Assembly: GCF_024600715.1 (NCBI RefSeq)
Contig: NZ_CP102332.1
Coordinates: forward strand, 2,294,001-2,358,000
DNA: 64,000 bases
Reading direction: 5' to 3'
From: Streptomyces changanensis
Lineage (GTDB): Bacteria > Actinomycetota > Actinomycetes > Streptomycetales > Streptomycetaceae
The translations under genes and the position numbers were made by a program. Below, one piece after another: positions 35,536 to 43,801 of this stretch. Below the pieces are notes generated by a model that was not told the DNA's origin, made no database searches, and worked only from the letters and a program-made list of their open reading frames with translations. Each line of letters starts with the position of its first letter. Position 1 is the stretch's first letter.

Positions 35536-35709
35536 GTCCGGGGTCGCCGCTGAGCGGAGCGCCCTTCTTCGAGCGGCACGGGGGGGGGCGTCCTACCCTC
35601 GCCGACCGCCATGTGCAGCCGCCAGGCCCTTCTGCCGCAGCGCATCGTCCGCCAGGCGCCGCCGAGAAAGGCGCGCGACGGTTCTGCCGTGCCATGTCAG
35701 GGTGAGGGC

Positions 35710-36279
35710 GTGACAGAGATCGATAGGGCGGACGCGGGCGCGGCCGGACGGCGCGGTGGAGGGGGCAGTCCCCATGCGTACCGGGTGCGGGGGCTCAGCC
35801 GCAGCGGGGTGGTCCTGTGGATCGGTGGCGGGGATGACGAACCGGATCGGGTGCTGACGTCGCCGGCACCCGATCGTCGGCGAGTGCCGCTGTTCGTGAC
35901 GGCTCGGCAAGCGCGGGTGTACGCGCGTCGGCAAGGGCGGCGGCTGGCCACTTCCGAGGTCGGCACCCTGGAGCTCGTCCGTGTCGAACGTTGGCTGGAG
36001 GATCCGGCGCGTCGCCACGTCCCACCGGGCGCGGTCCTGGACGCGTGGCACTTCTTCGAGGATCTGGCCCGAGGGCTCGACGCGGTCCAGGAGCTGCCCG
36101 AGCTGCCCGCGCAGGGAGCCGTGCACGACAGCGCCTACGAGCGGCTGTTCGGAAACGAGTGCGCCGCGTGGACACCCGACGAGCGACGCGCGGTACTGGC
36201 ACTCCTCCGCGCCGGAGTGGCCCTGTGGAACTCCTGCCCCGTCACCCTCAGGCCCCGATCGGGTGGCGTGTCCATGTGA
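35710..36279 (+). CDS. Hypothetical protein, accessory region
   Basis: About 189 aa from GTG 35710, preceded by GTGAGGG. A longer frame to 35611 is possible but looks non-coding. Sequence such as HAYRVRGLSRSGVVLWIGGG, VPLFVTARQARVYARRQGRRL and LDAWHFFEDLARGLDAVQELP, and a late YERLFGNECAAWTPDERRAVL, is not recognised. It is soluble with no membrane segment or signal. Neighbours (HAD hydrolase, HD protein, XRE regulator) give no clear role. The codon pattern is compatible with a real gene, but a start further in cannot be excluded. Confidence 0.6.
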   Translation: MTEIDRADAGAAGRRGGGGSPHAYRVRGLSRSGVVLWIGGGDDEPDRVLTSPAPDRRRVPLFVTARQARVYARRQGRRLATSEVGTLELVRVERWLEDPARRHVPPGAVLDAWHFFEDLARGLDAVQELPELPAQGAVHDSAYERLFGNECAAWTPDERRAVLALLRAGVALWNSCPVTLRPRSGGVSM

Positions 36280-36503
36280 CGTCGGCGCGTCCCACCCGCC
36301 CATGTGGAGCACTCGGCCTGGGTGGCCTCCCGGGCGATCCGGGTGCGGACCCGGCATGTCGGAGGCGGCGTGGGCCCTCGGTTCCGCCTGGTCGCGACGC
36401 GCACAGGAGGGTCCCCACCGGCCGGAGCCGACCGGACGGATCTTCGCCCAGGTCATCCGACACCCATGCGACCGGGCGCGGCGGCATCATCCGTGCCTGC
36501 CGG

Positions 36504-37085
36504 TTACGCCTTCTCCTCGCCAATCGCCACGCGCAGCCAGTCGAGGCTGCCCTGCCGGAGCACCTCGTCGGCGAGGCTCCGTGCCGTCGGCGTGACGAGC
36601 CTGTCTCGGCTGTTGTCGATCCAGCGCTGTGCGTGGGCGTACCCCTGCTCCCTGTACTCGACGCCCTGGATCAGGCACTCCAGCTTGTCGGCGTCCCGGG
36701 CGCAGACCGCCTCGGGCGACTCCTTGGCCTCGTACTCACCCACCAGTCCGCGCACCAGCGCCGCGAGGCCGGGCGGCATACCCTCCGTCTGGTCGGCGGT
36801 GACCGCACGGGGGTCGGCGGCGGGCGTGTACTTCTTGCCTAGGTGGTTCACGTCGCCCGTACGCGTCTCCTGCGAGTCGTGCCACACGGCCATGAGCGCG
36901 GCACGTGCCGGGTCGGCGCCCTCCAGTTCGGCGATGACCGACGCGAGGAGGGCCGTACGCCAGGAGTGCTCGGCGACGCTCTCCGGGTCCCGCACCCCGG
37001 CCATCCACCAGCCCGTGCGCCTGCTGTGCTTGAGCGTGCCGGCCTCGAACAAGAAGCGGCCCACCGCGGACAGGTCGTCAGCCAC
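36504..37085 (-). CDS. HD-domain phosphohydrolase (YfbR-like)
   Basis: 193 aa from GTG 37085, with GGAG about 9 nt upstream. The HD metal motif is spread over GVRDPESVAEHSWRTALLASV (His), LMAVWHDSQETRTGDVNHLGKKY (His-Asp) and CARDADKLECLIQGVEY (late Asp), as in YfbR-type 5'-nucleotidases. Such enzymes remove phosphate from deoxynucleoside monophosphates. The start lies 13 nt after the XRE gene's stop, so the two form an operon. Genes pairing XRE regulators with HD nucleotidases are common in Streptomyces accessory DNA. The substrate is inferred only. Confidence 0.82.
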   Translation of the reverse strand: MADDLSAVGRFLFEAGTLKHSRRTGWWMAGVRDPESVAEHSWRTALLASVIAELEGADPARAALMAVWHDSQETRTGDVNHLGKKYTPAADPRAVTADQTEGMPPGLAALVRGLVGEYEAKESPEAVCARDADKLECLIQGVEYREQGYAHAQRWIDNSRDRLVTPTARSLADEVLRQGSLDWLRVAIGEEKA

Positions 37086-37098
37086 CGTCCGTCTCCTC

Positions 37099-38211
37099 TC
37101 ACGCCTCAGCGAGGCGGATCGCATACCGGATGCCTTCCAGCTCTCGCCGCGCATGCGGTGAGAGGCCATGGTCATCCAACAGCATGGGGAGCCGTTCAGA
37201 CAGGTGTGATCCGCCGGCCGACCGTCGCAATAGATGCGGCCTGGCAATGAGCAAGGCCCACAGGGTGTGGACATTCAGCTCGAAGAACCCGTGTTCGGGT
37301 GTCAGACCACGAGTGAGATGCGCAAGCAACCTGTCACCCGTCCAAGGGCCCAGTGTCGGGTCTGCGATGAAGTCGTCGGTCAGCTCCACCGTGTCGAGCT
37401 CCCCGATCCAGTACGCCCAGTAGTTCAAGTTCGCCGCCTCATAAGCGTCGTCGCCCTCCAGCGAACCGATGAAGTGGCTCATCCGGTCACGGTCCCCCTG
37501 GCGGGCTGCGACTGCTGCGACGGAGCGAGAGTGCAGCCAGTGGTTGAGCCAGCCGTCCGGGCGCACTGCCCGTTGTTGCCCGTTGAGCCAAGCCGTCGTA
37601 TCGCTCTCGGTGTCGTATCCGGCGAGGTAGAGGCTCTGGCGTCGCAGAAGGAACAAGTCGGGGTCCCGTGCGAGTTCGGCTGTGTGCCGTAGGCGGCCGA
37701 AGAGGCACTCTCGGTCAGCCCTGCACATCTCTGGCCCAGCGGGTGCGGGCCCTCGCCGGAGTCGCGGCGGCTGGGGCAGCGAGCGGAGGGGGGTCGGCAC
37801 CATGCCGGTCAGAGGCCACGTGATCACCTCCATGAGATCGCGCCGCATCACCCACGCGCCCATGGGGCTCTCTTCCGGTGCTCCGTCATCGAGCATGCTC
37901 GTCAACAGGACATCCGCCTCTATGGCTCGTTCAAGCGTTTGGAGCAGAGGGGGCGAAGCCCCCATCCGAAGCAGCATGTGCCGGTGGACGAGCGTTTGGC
38001 CGGTGGGAACGGCGGTGAGTGCCCGCCTGCCGGACTCCCATCCGGCGATGGTGTCGGAAGACACCCGCAACCGCTCGGCGAGCCTCTCCTGCGTGAGCCC
38101 TAACTGCTCCCGCGCCAGCCGAAAGACGAATCCGGAGATCAACCCTGTACGTGACGGTGGGGAGGGACCCCGACCGACTGTCCGGGTTCCTACGTTCCGC
38201 TTGCCTCGCAT
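37099..38211 (-). CDS. XRE-family transcriptional regulator with long C-terminal domain
   Basis: 370 aa. The N-terminal HTH is clear (LISGFVFRLAREQLGLTQERLAERLRVSSDTIAGWESGRRAL). The remaining roughly 300 residues are helical with no known name, including LFLLRRQSLYLAGYDTES, LNHWLHSRSVAAVAARQGDRD and YEAANLNYWAYWIGELDTVELTDDFIA, a pattern seen in Streptomyces regulators of this length. It heads an operon with the HD protein and is divergent from the small-gene/methyltransferase cassette at 38337. Codon use is somewhat less GC-rich than neighbours, as expected for acquired DNA. Confidence 0.85.
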   Translation of the reverse strand: MRGKRNVGTRTVGRGPSPPSRTGLISGFVFRLAREQLGLTQERLAERLRVSSDTIAGWESGRRALTAVPTGQTLVHRHMLLRMGASPPLLQTLERAIEADVLLTSMLDDGAPEESPMGAWVMRRDLMEVITWPLTGMVPTPLRSLPQPPRLRRGPAPAGPEMCRADRECLFGRLRHTAELARDPDLFLLRRQSLYLAGYDTESDTTAWLNGQQRAVRPDGWLNHWLHSRSVAAVAARQGDRDRMSHFIGSLEGDDAYEAANLNYWAYWIGELDTVELTDDFIADPTLGPWTGDRLLAHLTRGLTPEHGFFELNVHTLWALLIARPHLLRRSAGGSHLSERLPMLLDDHGLSPHARRELEGIRYAIRLAEA

Positions 38212-38336
38212 TCGCTCCTCCTGCCCGAAGAGACGCCCATAACCGGTACTGGCAGTCGGTTCAACGCGTGGGCGTGGGCTTCTACTGTCGAAGAGTCATC
38301 AAGGACAACTCAGCGTAGCGAAATGCAGGTGATCGT

Positions 38337-38567
38337 ATGGTCCGTGTCGCCGCCCCGCCTCCTCACATGGCGAGGGGACAATCGCTGCAACGTCCCCACT
38401 GCCCGACCCGCACCAGCAGTGGCTCCCTTGTCTGGGGTGCCGCGCGGGCGACTCCCTGGCAACCCGTCGCCGCGCATCTGCCGCGGGCAGCGGCAGGGCC
38501 GGACGTGTTGATCGAGACGGGCTCACCGGTACGCCCCTACGTGTCGGACGGCGGGGCCGTCCGGTGA
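38337..38567 (+). CDS. Small hypothetical protein, first gene of methyltransferase cassette A
   Basis: 76 aa. ATG 38337 has AGGTG 6 nt upstream. The protein (MVRVAAPPPHMARGQSLQRP ... DVLIETGSPVRPYVSDGGAVR) has no known domain. Its TGA overlaps the next start as GTGA (38564-38567), a sign of translational coupling that supports it being real. It could start at the second ATG (38367). Divergent XRE regulator on the left. Confidence 0.45.
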   Translation: MVRVAAPPPHMARGQSLQRPHCPTRTSSGSLVWGAARATPWQPVAAHLPRAAAGPDVLIETGSPVRPYVSDGGAVR

Positions 38568-38725
38568 GCGGCATGACCTTGCGCGTGTACCGGGTCCGTG
38601 CCGACGGCACCGCCGACACCGTGCGCGAGCGGCGGGAGTTCGAGGCCGGTGATCCGCCCGTCGACGGGCTGCGCTATCCGCCCTGCGCGTGCGCGCGGTG
38701 CGCGGGCGGGGAGGCGGGGCGGTGA
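38564..38725 (+). CDS. Small Cys-rich protein of cassette A
   Basis: 53 aa from GTG 38564 (or 50 from ATG 38573): MTLRVYRVRADGTADTVRER ... LRYPPCACARCAGGEAGR. A beta-rich start is followed by a CACARC cluster that could bind metal. Similar very small proteins of this kind (short strand, then PPCxCxxC) occur in Streptomyces near methyltransferases as far as I recall. It overlaps both neighbours by GTGA junctions, so the cassette is translationally coupled. Confidence 0.6.
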   Translation: MSGMTLRVYRVRADGTADTVRERREFEAGDPPVDGLRYPPCACARCAGGEAGR

Positions 38726-39063
38726 GCTGCGGGCGCGTCCCGGCGGCCGTACCGGGCGGGGTGCCCCCGGTGCGGCGGGTCACCGAGCGGCAGCGGCGGG
38801 GCGCGGACTGCGTCCACTGCGGTGTCGTCCTCACGCCCCGCACCGCCGTCGACCTGGGGCGGCACGACTACAAACCGGACGACTGGGTCGACTACCACCT
38901 CTCCTGGTGGCCGCGGTCCTGCCGGTCCTGCCACCGCTGCCGTACCCCTCACGAAGGAGGTCCCCTCATGACCGACGGGAAGCACGCCGGGCCGCCGTCC
39001 GACAAGCCGTGGAACCCGCCGCCCGCGCCGCCGTCGCCCGACGGTTCCGGGCCCGGCAGGTAG
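38722..39063 (+). CDS. CxxC mini-protein, in frame with the downstream peptide
   Basis: GTG 38722 overlaps the preceding stop (GTGA). The readable core is RRVTERQRRGADCVHCGVVL and LGRHDYKPDDWVDYHLSWWP, ending CRSCHRC, so at least two Cys pairs could hold zinc. The frame has no stop before the next ATG and continues in frame through the peptide at 38968 to 39063 (113 aa total). Either this is a fusion of carrier and peptide, or a base was lost. Shifted by one, the frame would stop at TGA just overlapping the peptide ATG (ATGA), the arrangement expected for coupled small genes. Confidence 0.55.
   Translation: MSCGRVPAAVPGGVPPVRRVTERQRRGADCVHCGVVLTPRTAVDLGRHDYKPDDWVDYHLSWWPRSCRSCHRCRTPHEGGPLMTDGKHAGPPSDKPWNPPPAPPSPDGSGPGR
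38968..39063 (+). CDS. 31-aa Asp/Pro/Gly-rich peptide, candidate methyltransferase substrate (cassette A)
   Basis: ATG 38968 has a textbook GAAGGAGG 7 nt upstream, so it is very likely translated on its own. The peptide begins MTDGKHAGPPSDKPWNPPPA and ends in PSPDGSGPGR. It is hydrophilic, has no Cys and contains two Asp-Gly sites, the sequence most prone to aspartimide formation. It lies 9 nt before the PIMT-like methyltransferase. By position, size and composition it is a candidate substrate. That role is inference. Confidence 0.6.
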   Translation: MTDGKHAGPPSDKPWNPPPAPPSPDGSGPGR

Positions 39064-39072
39064 GGGGCGGGA

Positions 39073-40222
39073 ATGGGTCTCGCCCCGCGTCCCGGGCACG
39101 TCGCGCTCGTGGAGTCGCTCCGCGAGCGCGGGCTGCTCGACGTGGAGTGGTGCCGCATCTGGCTCGGTGTCCCCCGGGCGGCGTTCGTCCCGGAGACGGC
39201 CTGGCGGCAGACGGCCGCCGGGTGCGTGCCCGTCACCGGTGACGGGCGGCTCGCGCTGCTCCACTCCGACGAGCCCGTCGTCACCCAGCTCGACGACGGT
39301 CGTCCCGACGGCCCCGGTGTCGCCACCTGCTCGAACAGCCAACCCAGCATGGTCGCGTGGATGCTGCGGCTCCTCGACCTGCGCGACGGGCACCGGGTGC
39401 TGGAGGTCGGCACCGGCACCGGGCACCTGGCCGCTGCTGTGCGAGCGGGTCGGCGACCGGAACGTCCACACCGTGGAGGTCGACGCGGCCCTCGCCGATC
39501 GGGCCGCGCGGGCCCTCTCCGCCGCCGGGTACGCGCCCCACGCCGTCCACGGCGACGGCGCGTGGGGGCTGCCCGGTGCCGGGCCGTTCGACCGGATCGT
39601 CGTGACCTGCGGAGTCCGCCGCGTACCGCCCGACCTCCTCACCCAGCTGCGCCCCAGTGGCGTGCTGGTGGCGCCGTTGTGCCGGGACTTCTGGTCCGGT
39701 GCGCTCGTGCGGCTCACCGCCGGGGCGGGAGCCGTCGCGGAGGGGCGTTTCCACGGTGGTGCCTCGTACATGCCGATGCGGTCCCACCGGGCGGCGGACG
39801 ACGCGGTGGGCGTGGACGGGGCCACAGCCCGCCGCCGCGCCGGGGCCCTGCCGCCCGCGCGGCTGCTCGACCTCGGGTTCGCCCTGTACGCCGGGGCCCG
39901 CCTGCCGGGGGTGCGGGCGTGGCACTCCGGGGAGGGCGACGGCGTGGAGCTCTGGTTCCAGGACGGGTCGAGGTCCGCCGCGCACGCCGCCGCGCGGGAG
40001 GTGTGGGAGTACGGGCCCCGCGACCTGTGGCGGGAGGTCGAGCGGGTGGAGGCGGAGTACGCCGGGCTGGGGCGGCCGTCCGCCGACGCGTTCGGGCTGA
40101 CCGTGACGGCCGCCGGGCAGCGGCTGTGGCTGGCCTCGCCGCGCCGGGTCGTGGGGCCCGCGCCCTGGGCGACCGGGGTCGTAGGGGTGGGTCCGCCGTG
40201 TGGCGGAGGGGCGGGCGGATGA
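39073..40222 (+). pseudogene. PIMT-like O-methyltransferase of cassette A, one frameshift
   Basis: The frame from ATG 39073 gives a protein-L-isoaspartate O-methyltransferase-like N-terminus (PGHVALVESLRERGLLDVEW, PVVTQLDDGRPDGPGVATCSNSQPSMV) with the SAM loop VLEVGTGTGHLAA. Near 39430-39436 the reading passes to the next frame (LLCERVGDRNVHTVEVDAALA ... FDRIVVTCGVRRVPPDLLTQLRPSGVLVAPL) and continues to 40222. The net change is +1 (or -2). With the shift the protein is about 380 aa, much longer than housekeeping PIMT (about 210). It ends FGLTVTAAGQRLWL, like its homologue at 53508. It is either a recent pseudogene or an assembly indel. Confidence 0.8.
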
Positions 40223-40273
40223 TGCGACCCGGCGGCGACGGCACAGCCACCGGGCCGACGGCAGCATGGCCGC

Positions 40274-40789
40274 ATGCTGACGATGAACGCCCTGCCGCAC
40301 GTGCCCCGTTGGGCCGTGCTCGCCGCCCATGCCGTCCCGCTCGTCACCCTGCCGTCCGGGCTGTGGCGGATCGCCCTCGCCGCCGGGCTGCCCGTCGCCG
40401 AACAGCCCGTCGAAGGCGGGTGGGAGATCGCGTACGTCGTGGGCCTGAGTGTCCTGTCGGAGCTGCTCGCGCTGCTGACGCTGGGGCTCGTACAGGGCTG
40501 GGGGGAGGTGGTGCCCCGCTGGGTGCCGCTGCTCGGTGGCCGGGGCGTGCGGCCGCTCGCCGCGGTCGTGCCCGCGCTGCTGGGCGCCGCCGGACTGACG
40601 GGGCTCGCCGCGTACGGCTTCTACGCCCAGGCGGCGGGGCTCGGGGACGGCAGCATCGGGACGCCCGCGCAGGACGCGCTGCTCCTCGTCTGCTACCTGC
40701 CGCTGCTCACCTGGCCGCCGCTGCTGGTCGCCGTCACCGTCGCCTACCACCGGCGCCGGCGGCACGCACGCCTCGCGCGGTGGGCGTGA
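40274..40789 (+). CDS. Small integral membrane protein
   Basis: 171 aa with about four transmembrane helices (for example VLAAHAVPLVTLPSGLWRIA, IAYVVGLSVLSELLALLTLG, LAAVVPALLGAAGLTGLAAYGFYA, ALLLVCYLPLLTWPPLLVAV) and a basic C-terminus HRRRRHARLARW that should face the cytoplasm. No family name is certain. Such four-helix proteins are common and mostly uncharacterised in Streptomyces. It begins 51 nt after the methyltransferase on the same strand and ends convergent to the GH74 gene. Confidence 0.78.
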   Translation: MLTMNALPHVPRWAVLAAHAVPLVTLPSGLWRIALAAGLPVAEQPVEGGWEIAYVVGLSVLSELLALLTLGLVQGWGEVVPRWVPLLGGRGVRPLAAVVPALLGAAGLTGLAAYGFYAQAAGLGDGSIGTPAQDALLLVCYLPLLTWPPLLVAVTVAYHRRRRHARLARWA

Positions 40790-40858
40790 CGTGACGCCGG
40801 GGGTGCCAGGGGCGCCGGACCGGCGCCCGCGTCACCCCCGGCACCCCCGGCACCGCCG

Positions 40859-43684
40859 TCACGGCGACGCGGTCGCACAGCGCGTGCCGTCCACGGTGAG
40901 CACCGGCGGGGGCCGGTTCGCGCCGGACCACGAGCCGGTGAACCCGAAGGCGACCGCGGCGCCCGGCTCGACGCGGGTGTTCCAGCCGACCGGCGCGGCG
41001 GTCACCTCGGCGCCGGACTGGGTGAGGGCGGCGTTCCACCCCTGGGTGACGCGCTGGCCGTCGGGGAAGGCCCAGGCGGCCCGCCAACCGTTCCACGCGG
41101 TCGTGCCCGTGTTCCTGACCGTCACGTCGGCCTGGAAGCCGCCCTGCCACTGGTTGGTCACCCGGTACGCGGCCTCGCAGGTCGCCCCGGTGGGCGGGTC
41201 CGGGTCGGGATCCGGACCCGGGCTGCCGGAGGGGTCGCCGTAGACGATGCCGCGGCCGTTGGTGGAGACGTAGACGCGGCCGAAGACCCTCGGGTCGCCG
41301 GTGATGGCGGCGCCGGTCCACCCCCACTGGTGGGCGTCGTCGTTGATCCGGGTCCAGCTCGCGCCGGCGTCGGTGGAGCGGAAGATGCCGCGTACGCCGC
41401 CGATCCGGGCGCTCGTGTAGAGCGTGTCGTACGAGGCGCCCGGCGCGGCCTTGCCGAAGCCGATGGTGTCGGCCTCCTCGACGCCCGGGACCTTGGTGAA
41501 CGTCGTCCCCGCGTCGGTGGAGCGCCACAGCCCGTACGCCCCGGCGGCGCCGCCCGCGAGCCAGAGGTGACCGGCCCGGCCGGGGACCGCCTGGAAGCGG
41601 ACGGGACCGGTGGCGGGCAGGCCCGTCGCCTTCGGGGTGAACGTCGCGCCGCCGTCCGTACTGACGTGGAGCGTGCCGCCCGCGAAGGCGTAGAACGTGC
41701 GCGGGTCGACGCGGTCGGCCTCGACGACGGCGCCCGCCGGGACGCCCCGCGACGCGGTCCACGTGCCGCCCGGGCCGGACGTCCAGTGCACGCCCGCGCC
41801 GTCCGGGCTCCACACGAAGCGGCTGCCGTCCGCCGCGGCGGCGACCGTGCCGCCGCCGGAGACGCCCGCCGGCTCCTGTCCCGGGGACCAGGTCGCGCCG
41901 TTGTCGGTGGAGAACGCGATCCGCGGGCCCGCGTCGAGATGGCCGGCGCGGACGACGGTGTCCGGCCTGGCCCCGGCGTAGTCGAGGCTCGTCCCGCTGG
42001 TGAAGTTCGGGGAGGTGAACATCATCGCCGGGACCTTCGTGACGTCCGTGTGGCGGAAGCCGCCGATGTCGCCGAGGGCGCTGAGGAGCGGCGCGCCGGA
42101 CGGCGGGGAGACGAGGTCGTTGACGGCCGTCTCCTCCAGGCCCCGGACCATCGGCCTGATGGTGATGCGGCCGCCGGTGTCCCACCGGGTCAGGTCCTCG
42201 GTGCCGTAGACGGTGGCCCCGGTGCCGTACATCATCCGGTCGGAGTCGAACGGGTCGATCTCCAGCGCCTCCGTCATCCAGCCGAGCTTCGGGGACTTCT
42301 CGGGCGGGGACGGGTTCGCGCCCCAGCCCAGCCAGGGCGAGGAGGAGACGTCCATCGTGTAGCGGTCGGTCCGGTCGGGGTACGGGGAGAAGTCCCACGC
42401 CCGGGTCCAGTTCGTCCCGCCGTCGGTGGTGCGGAAGATCTGCGTGTCGGGCCACCAGGCGCTGTAGCCGGTCACCATGACCGTGCCGGGCCTCTGCCGG
42501 TCGAGGCTCAGACCGCTGAAGCCGTAGTACGGGTCGGTGTCCGGGGTGATGTCCTGCCAGGTGCCGGCCTTCGTGTCGTACCGCCACACCGCGCCGTCCG
42601 CGCCGTCGTACGGGCCGCCGGTGTCGCTGTACGCCAGGTACAGCCGGCCGCCGCGCGCGTCGAGGATGCCCTTGTGGGCGAGGAGGCCGGTGGGCTGGCC
42701 CGGCAGCCGGGACCAGGTGGCGCCGGCGTCGGTGGAGCGGTAGACGGCGTTCTCCTTGTCGGCGACGCCGACGTAGATCGTGCGGGTGGCGGAGCCGGGG
42801 GTTCCGGTGGACTCGTCGAAGGTGACCCAGACGATCCCCTGGTTGTCGGAGGCGTAACCGGAGGGGTCGGTGGGGTCCTGGGCGTGGTTCCCGGGGTTGG
42901 GGAAGGCGGTGACCTTCGACCAGGTGGCGCCGGCGTCGGTGGAGCGCCACAGGCCGTGGCCGCTGGGCGCGCCGAGGTAGAGGACGCCGTTGCGGTGCGG
43001 GTCGATCGCGAGGCGCTCGCCCATGCCGCGGCCCGGCATGTTGCCGCCGAGCTTGAACGGCAGGTCGGCGGTGCGCCAGGTGGCGCCGCGGTCGGTGGAG
43101 CGCAGGACGGCGCCGTTGCCGGGGTCCCAGCTGTTGGTGTAGGTGCCGACGGCGGCGTACACGCGGTCGGGGTCGACGGAGTCGGTGGCGATGCTGACGA
43201 CACCGGTGTGGCCCCAGCGGTCCCAGCCGACGTGGTCGAGGAGCGGGGTCCACGTCTTGGTGGACTGCTGCCAGCGGTAGGCGCCGCCGATGTCGGTACG
43301 GGCGTAGGCGAGGTCCTTCTCGGCGCGGTTGAAGACGATGCCGGGGACGAAGCCGCCGCCGTCGATGCGGACGTTCTTCCAGGTGTACGTGTCGGCGGAG
43401 GTGGTGCCGGGGGCCGGTGCGCCGGCAGGGGCGGAAGGAGTGGAGAGGGCCGGTGCGATGCCGGGGACCGTGGGTATCCGCGGGGCGCCGGGGGCGGCCG
43501 GGGTCCGTGCGGTGCCGGCGGCTGCCGGCACTGTTGCGCCCCCGGGGGCGGTCGGGGCCGCATGGGCGACCGGGACCGCGGGGGCGGCAGGGGCCGTGGG
43601 GACGGCCGGGGCGGGTGGTGGTGCGGCGGTGAGCAGGCCGGCGGCCAGGGCCAGTCCGGTGAGCAGGGTCCACTTCGTGCGCAC
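40859..43684 (-). CDS. Secreted GH74 xyloglucanase/endoglucanase with C-terminal CBM2
   Basis: 941 aa from GTG 43684, with AGGAGG 7 nt upstream. A Sec signal is followed by an Ala/Pro-rich linker (to about 95), and then the GH74 double seven-bladed beta-propeller (about 98-820). The repeated Asp-box-like (S/T)TDxGxTW motifs are obvious (VLRSTDRGATW, VYRSTDAGATW, IFRTTDGGTNW, AFSTDNGATW, FRSTDAGASW). A Pro/Asp linker (GPDPDPDPPTG) leads to a C-terminal family-2 cellulose-binding module (CEAAYRVTNQWQGGFQADVTV ... TQGWNAALTQSG). GH74 enzymes cut xyloglucan or beta-glucan. Encoded downstream of GH48 on the same strand (117 nt gap), it likely shares its CebR-controlled transcript. Confidence 0.93.
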   Translation of the reverse strand: MRTKWTLLTGLALAAGLLTAAPPPAPAVPTAPAAPAVPVAHAAPTAPGGATVPAAAGTARTPAAPGAPRIPTVPGIAPALSTPSAPAGAPAPGTTSADTYTWKNVRIDGGGFVPGIVFNRAEKDLAYARTDIGGAYRWQQSTKTWTPLLDHVGWDRWGHTGVVSIATDSVDPDRVYAAVGTYTNSWDPGNGAVLRSTDRGATWRTADLPFKLGGNMPGRGMGERLAIDPHRNGVLYLGAPSGHGLWRSTDAGATWSKVTAFPNPGNHAQDPTDPSGYASDNQGIVWVTFDESTGTPGSATRTIYVGVADKENAVYRSTDAGATWSRLPGQPTGLLAHKGILDARGGRLYLAYSDTGGPYDGADGAVWRYDTKAGTWQDITPDTDPYYGFSGLSLDRQRPGTVMVTGYSAWWPDTQIFRTTDGGTNWTRAWDFSPYPDRTDRYTMDVSSSPWLGWGANPSPPEKSPKLGWMTEALEIDPFDSDRMMYGTGATVYGTEDLTRWDTGGRITIRPMVRGLEETAVNDLVSPPSGAPLLSALGDIGGFRHTDVTKVPAMMFTSPNFTSGTSLDYAGARPDTVVRAGHLDAGPRIAFSTDNGATWSPGQEPAGVSGGGTVAAAADGSRFVWSPDGAGVHWTSGPGGTWTASRGVPAGAVVEADRVDPRTFYAFAGGTLHVSTDGGATFTPKATGLPATGPVRFQAVPGRAGHLWLAGGAAGAYGLWRSTDAGTTFTKVPGVEEADTIGFGKAAPGASYDTLYTSARIGGVRGIFRSTDAGASWTRINDDAHQWGWTGAAITGDPRVFGRVYVSTNGRGIVYGDPSGSPGPDPDPDPPTGATCEAAYRVTNQWQGGFQADVTVRNTGTTAWNGWRAAWAFPDGQRVTQGWNAALTQSGAEVTAAPVGWNTRVEPGAAVAFGFTGSWSGANRPPPVLTVDGTRCATASP

Positions 43685-43801
43685 GGTGCCTCCTGTCGGG
43701 GCGCGCGGGTGGGGGCGTGCGGGTGGGGGCGTGCGGAAGCCGGGTGGGGCGCGAACAGCGCGGCCCACCCGGCTGTGACGTACGCGAAAGCCGCCGCGGG
43801 G

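Noticed and set aside
38337..40222. A class I lanthipeptide (FxLD-type) cluster, suggested by the PIMT-like enzyme
   Set aside because: No LanB dehydratase, LanC cyclase or Cys-containing precursor is present, and the small peptides lack Cys and the FxLD motif.
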